Assembly (NCBI GenBank): GCA_023453795.1
Contig: JAEXSP010000003.1
Location: 1-64,000, forward strand
Source of the DNA: Bacillota bacterium
GTDB lineage: Bacteria; Bacillota; Clostridia; Acetivibrionales; JAEXSP01
Reading direction: 5' to 3'
Length of the DNA stretch: 64,000 nucleotides
The notes below the pieces were generated by a model that was given only the letters and a program-made list of their open reading frames with translations, did no database searches and had not been told where the DNA came from. How positions within the stretch are numbered: the stretch's first letter is position 1; each line of letters starts with the position of its first letter. Below, piece after piece: positions 61,328 to 64,000 of this stretch. A program made the position numbers and the translations under genes.

Positions 61328-61819
61328 ATGCCAAATGCCGTTAACGAAATGGAATTTATTGATGCAGAAGATACCCAGAAAGATAAATACCTGACCTTTT
61401 CTCTGGGTGATGAATACTACGGAATAGAAATAGGCTATGTTACGGAAATCATCGGGATACAGCCTATTGCTGAAGTTCCTGAACTCCCTGATTACATCAG
61501 GGGCATCATCAACTTAAGAGGGAAGATTATACCCGTCATGGATGTTAGGAGGCGTTTCAGGAAAGATGCTAAAGAGTATGACGATAGAACTTGCATTATT
61601 GTTATTGATGTTATGAATACATATGTAGGTTTGATCGTTGACAGGGTTTCGGAAGTATTATCGATTGAGGAAAAGGACATTGAACTGCCTCCTAATATGA
61701 GCAAAGGCTCTGTAGGATATATTAAAGGGATCGGTAAGGTTGGAAGTGATGTGAAGCTTATCCTGGACTGCAATCGGCTTTTGAACCAGGAAGATTTGGA
61801 GAATATTAAGGGGGAATAA
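61328..61819 (+). CDS. cheW: CheW chemotaxis coupling protein
   Basis: 163 residues with the double beta-barrel CheW fold: FSLGDEYYGIEIGYVTEIIG, ELPDYIRGIINLRGKIIPVMDVRRRF and YVGLIVDRVSEVLSI. It links chemoreceptors to the CheA kinase. AAAGGAG precedes the ATG. The receptor gene starts one base after its stop, so the two are translated as a unit. Confidence 0.96.
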   Translation: MPNAVNEMEFIDAEDTQKDKYLTFSLGDEYYGIEIGYVTEIIGIQPIAEVPELPDYIRGIINLRGKIIPVMDVRRRFRKDAKEYDDRTCIIVIDVMNTYVGLIVDRVSEVLSIEEKDIELPPNMSKGSVGYIKGIGKVGSDVKLILDCNRLLNQEDLENIKGE

Positions 61820-61820
61820 G

Positions 61821-64000
61821 ATGTTCAAAAAGATGTCGCTAAAAATGAAGCTTTGGTTACTTGTATGTATTCCTACTATATCAATATTAATTTTGACTGC
61901 AGTTTCGGTGTATTATGTAAATAAAATAAACAAAGATCTCAAATCCGATCTTTATGACAAGGGGTTTCAAAGCATAAAGAATGTTCTGAATGCCGACAGG
62001 GATATGTATCAGTCTATGAATTCTGCGAATTTGATATTTTCCGGTAAGCTTAACGCAGAAGAGCTTAAAAATCAAATAAAAGATTATAAGGATAATTACG
62101 ATCAAGCAAGGACAAGGATGGCAGAAGCAAAAAAGATACTGGTTTCCGATGAGTCAAAGTGGAGTGGGTATAAATTGAAAGATTTAACCCTATTTGACCT
62201 TTTCACAAAATATGAATCGGATTTCAACCAATGGATAGTCGATACGGATAAACTAGTCAATACAGGGATTGCAAAACCAAATTGGGATGCAGAATTCAAT
62301 AGCGCAAGGGAATATGTGAACCAAATCGGAGAATTGATAGAGATTGGTATGGATGATTCCGTCAAGCTAAGTAACAATGCCAAAAACAAAATGATTTTTA
62401 TGATTATTTTAGTAGATGTTGTTGCGTTTGTTATCATTTTTCTTGCGACCTTCATCATTTTATCCTTTATAACAAAACCTCTTATGAAAATGAAGACGAT
62501 GATAGCGGAAATCAGTAAAGGGCATCTCAATTCCCGGTTGAAACTTGATTTACAAGATGAAATAGGACAAATGGCGAAGACGATGGACGAATTTGCAGAT
62601 GACCTGCAGAACAACACCGTTATGGTAATCAAAAAGATCGGCGAAGGGGATTTGAATATTAAAGCACATGTTGTTGACGATAAGGATGAAATAGGTCCTG
62701 CGCTTAATAATACGATAGATTCCCTGAAAAGATTAATATCTGATACTAACATGCTTGTTAAAGCAGCTGTGGATGGAAACCTGAGTGAAAGGGCCGATAT
62801 TTCAGCACATAATGGCGATTATCGCAAAATAATTGAAGGTGTTAACCGTACTTTGGACGCAATTATTGCACCAATAAAAGAGACATCTGAGGTGCTAAAA
62901 GAGGTATCGGCCGGAAATTTGAATGTTAGTGTGAAAGGTAATTATAAAGGGGATCATGCCGAAATAAAGAGTGCAATGAATGAAACAATTAATTCGCTTT
63001 CAAGTTACATCGGAGAGATTTCCGAAACATTGACAGAGATGGCAAAGGGCAATTTGGATGTGGAAATTACAAATGAGTATAAAGGTGATTTCATAGAAAT
63101 CAAAAAATCCCTTAATGCAATAATAAAATCCCTGAATGATGTCCTTAGTGACATAAGCACTGCATCCGCTCAAGTCAGCTCCGGAGCAAGGCAGGTATCC
63201 AGTTCGGCCCAACTGCTTTCTCAGGGAGCGACTGAACAATCCAGCGCGACAGAAGAATTGTCAGCCTCGATGGAGGAAATTGCCACACAAACCAGAAACA
63301 ATGCCGTAAACGCCAATCAAGCCAATCAAATTGCAATTGATGTTAAAGAAAACGCAGTCCGTGGCAATGAACAAATGGGTCAAATGTTGAAGGCTATGGA
63401 GGATATTAACAATTCCTCAAACAACATTTCGAAGATCATCAAGGTTATTGATGAAATTGCTTTCCAGACAAATATTCTTGCTTTGAATGCCGCAGTGGAA
63501 GCCGCAAGGGCCGGTCAGCATGGAAAAGGCTTTGCTGTTGTTGCGGAAGAAGTGAGGAATCTTGCGGCCCGTTCTGCCAATGCAGCTGAAGAGACTACCG
63601 CACTGATAGAAAGTTCGATTAAAAAGGTCGAGGGCGGCACTAAAATGGCAAATGAGACTGCCGGTGCCCTTGACAAGATAGTTGAAGGAGTAGCCAAGGT
63701 CGCGTCCCTTGTGAACAATATTGCAACTGCATCCAATGAGCAGGCCTCCGGCATTGCGCAGGTCAATCAAGGCATCATGCAGGTTTCCACGGTGACACAG
63801 ACCAATTCGGCAACATCAGAAGAGAGTGCGGCAGCAAGTGAAGAATTATCGGGACAGGCTGAAATGCTGAATGATATGGTAAGCAGGTTTAAACTCAAGA
63901 AAAATATGAATGCTAATGTAAACCTTGACGATATTAACCCTAATGTACTAAAAATGCTTGAAGACATGGCAGATAAGAAAAAAGGCAAGCACTTAAAAAA
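61821..64000 (+). CDS. Methyl-accepting chemotaxis protein with several HAMP domains (right end cut)
   Basis: At least 726 residues, open at the window edge. TM1 (about 11-32), an extracellular four-helix-type ligand domain (about 35-187), TM2 (about 190-215), then a string of HAMP-like repeats (about 216-265, then DEIGPALNNTIDSLK, KIIEGVNRTLDAI, EIKSAMNETINSL and EIKKSLNAIIKSL) up to about 440. The signalling domain tip IAFQTNILALNAAVEAARAGQHGKGFAVVAEEVR follows (about 550-585). GGGGG precedes the ATG. Co-transcribed with cheW. HAMP chains like this relay signals along the rod. Confidence 0.93.
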   Translation, partial: MFKKMSLKMKLWLLVCIPTISILILTAVSVYYVNKINKDLKSDLYDKGFQSIKNVLNADRDMYQSMNSANLIFSGKLNAEELKNQIKDYKDNYDQARTRMAEAKKILVSDESKWSGYKLKDLTLFDLFTKYESDFNQWIVDTDKLVNTGIAKPNWDAEFNSAREYVNQIGELIEIGMDDSVKLSNNAKNKMIFMIILVDVVAFVIIFLATFIILSFITKPLMKMKTMIAEISKGHLNSRLKLDLQDEIGQMAKTMDEFADDLQNNTVMVIKKIGEGDLNIKAHVVDDKDEIGPALNNTIDSLKRLISDTNMLVKAAVDGNLSERADISAHNGDYRKIIEGVNRTLDAIIAPIKETSEVLKEVSAGNLNVSVKGNYKGDHAEIKSAMNETINSLSSYIGEISETLTEMAKGNLDVEITNEYKGDFIEIKKSLNAIIKSLNDVLSDISTASAQVSSGARQVSSSAQLLSQGATEQSSATEELSASMEEIATQTRNNAVNANQANQIAIDVKENAVRGNEQMGQMLKAMEDINNSSNNISKIIKVIDEIAFQTNILALNAAVEAARAGQHGKGFAVVAEEVRNLAARSANAAEETTALIESSIKKVEGGTKMANETAGALDKIVEGVAKVASLVNNIATASNEQASGIAQVNQGIMQVSTVTQTNSATSEESAAASEELSGQAEMLNDMVSRFKLKKNMNANVNLDDINPNVLKMLEDMADKKKGKHLK

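Overview
The window looks like the chromosome of a low-GC, spore-forming, motile anaerobe of the class Clostridia. The signs are spo0A behind a sigma-H-type promoter, a T-box-controlled tyrS, a two-subunit Fe-S fumarase, a DUF1858 redox protein, HelD, chemoreceptors, AGGAGG-type ribosome binding sites and AT-rich promoters. Assignment to a cellulolytic (cluster III-like) clostridium is only a guess. No CRISPR array, rRNA or prophage was seen. One tRNA (Lys, UUU) is present.

Layout. 1-122: end of an insertion sequence running off the left edge. 130-3857: T-box leader, tyrS, speA. 3928-12533: a small acyl-chemistry region with an ACP, a ketoacyl synthase III and a short-chain reductase on +, and two paralogous condensation-type acyltransferases, a hot-dog thioesterase and an APH-like kinase on -. 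Two lipoproteins and a 42-residue membrane peptide interrupt it. 12752-17660: a methyltransferase, an ArsR regulator with a four-domain CoA-disulfide-reductase/rhodanese/TusA/DsrE protein and a palindromic operator, then dinB. 17789-24771: a duplicated class II aldolase, a MoxR/DUF58/transglutaminase operon, an epimerase and a Spx/ArsC-like protein. 24891-28369: helD and an FG-GAP/TPR protein with NPFxNL repeats.

28494-34852 is a tightly spaced run: acyltransferase-3, acyl-ACP thioesterase, a CorA-like two-TM protein of unknown family and a membrane-anchored TIR-WD40 protein. The last two are the best candidate here for an undescribed (possibly defence or stress) system. 34951-41001: a MacB/LolD-type ABC pair, a duplicated junction flanking gene debris and a BspA-like lipoprotein, and two tandem SUKH (SMI1/KNR4) paralogues. 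41123-46150: a giant secreted alpha-2-macroglobulin-like protein. 46343-48353: an autoregulated YtrA-type GntR/ABC operon.

From 48433 the window is mostly housekeeping: an RlmL-type methyltransferase, aroA-aroK-aroC, spo0A, HU, a USP protein, fumarase alpha and beta, a chemoreceptor, a DUF1858 protein, purA with a PurBox pair, tRNA-Lys, a third SUKH protein, cheW, and a HAMP-rich chemoreceptor cut by the right edge.

Starts were chosen from ribosome binding sites and family alignment, so several are shorter than the longest open frame. All family calls come from motif recognition by eye. No database search was run.
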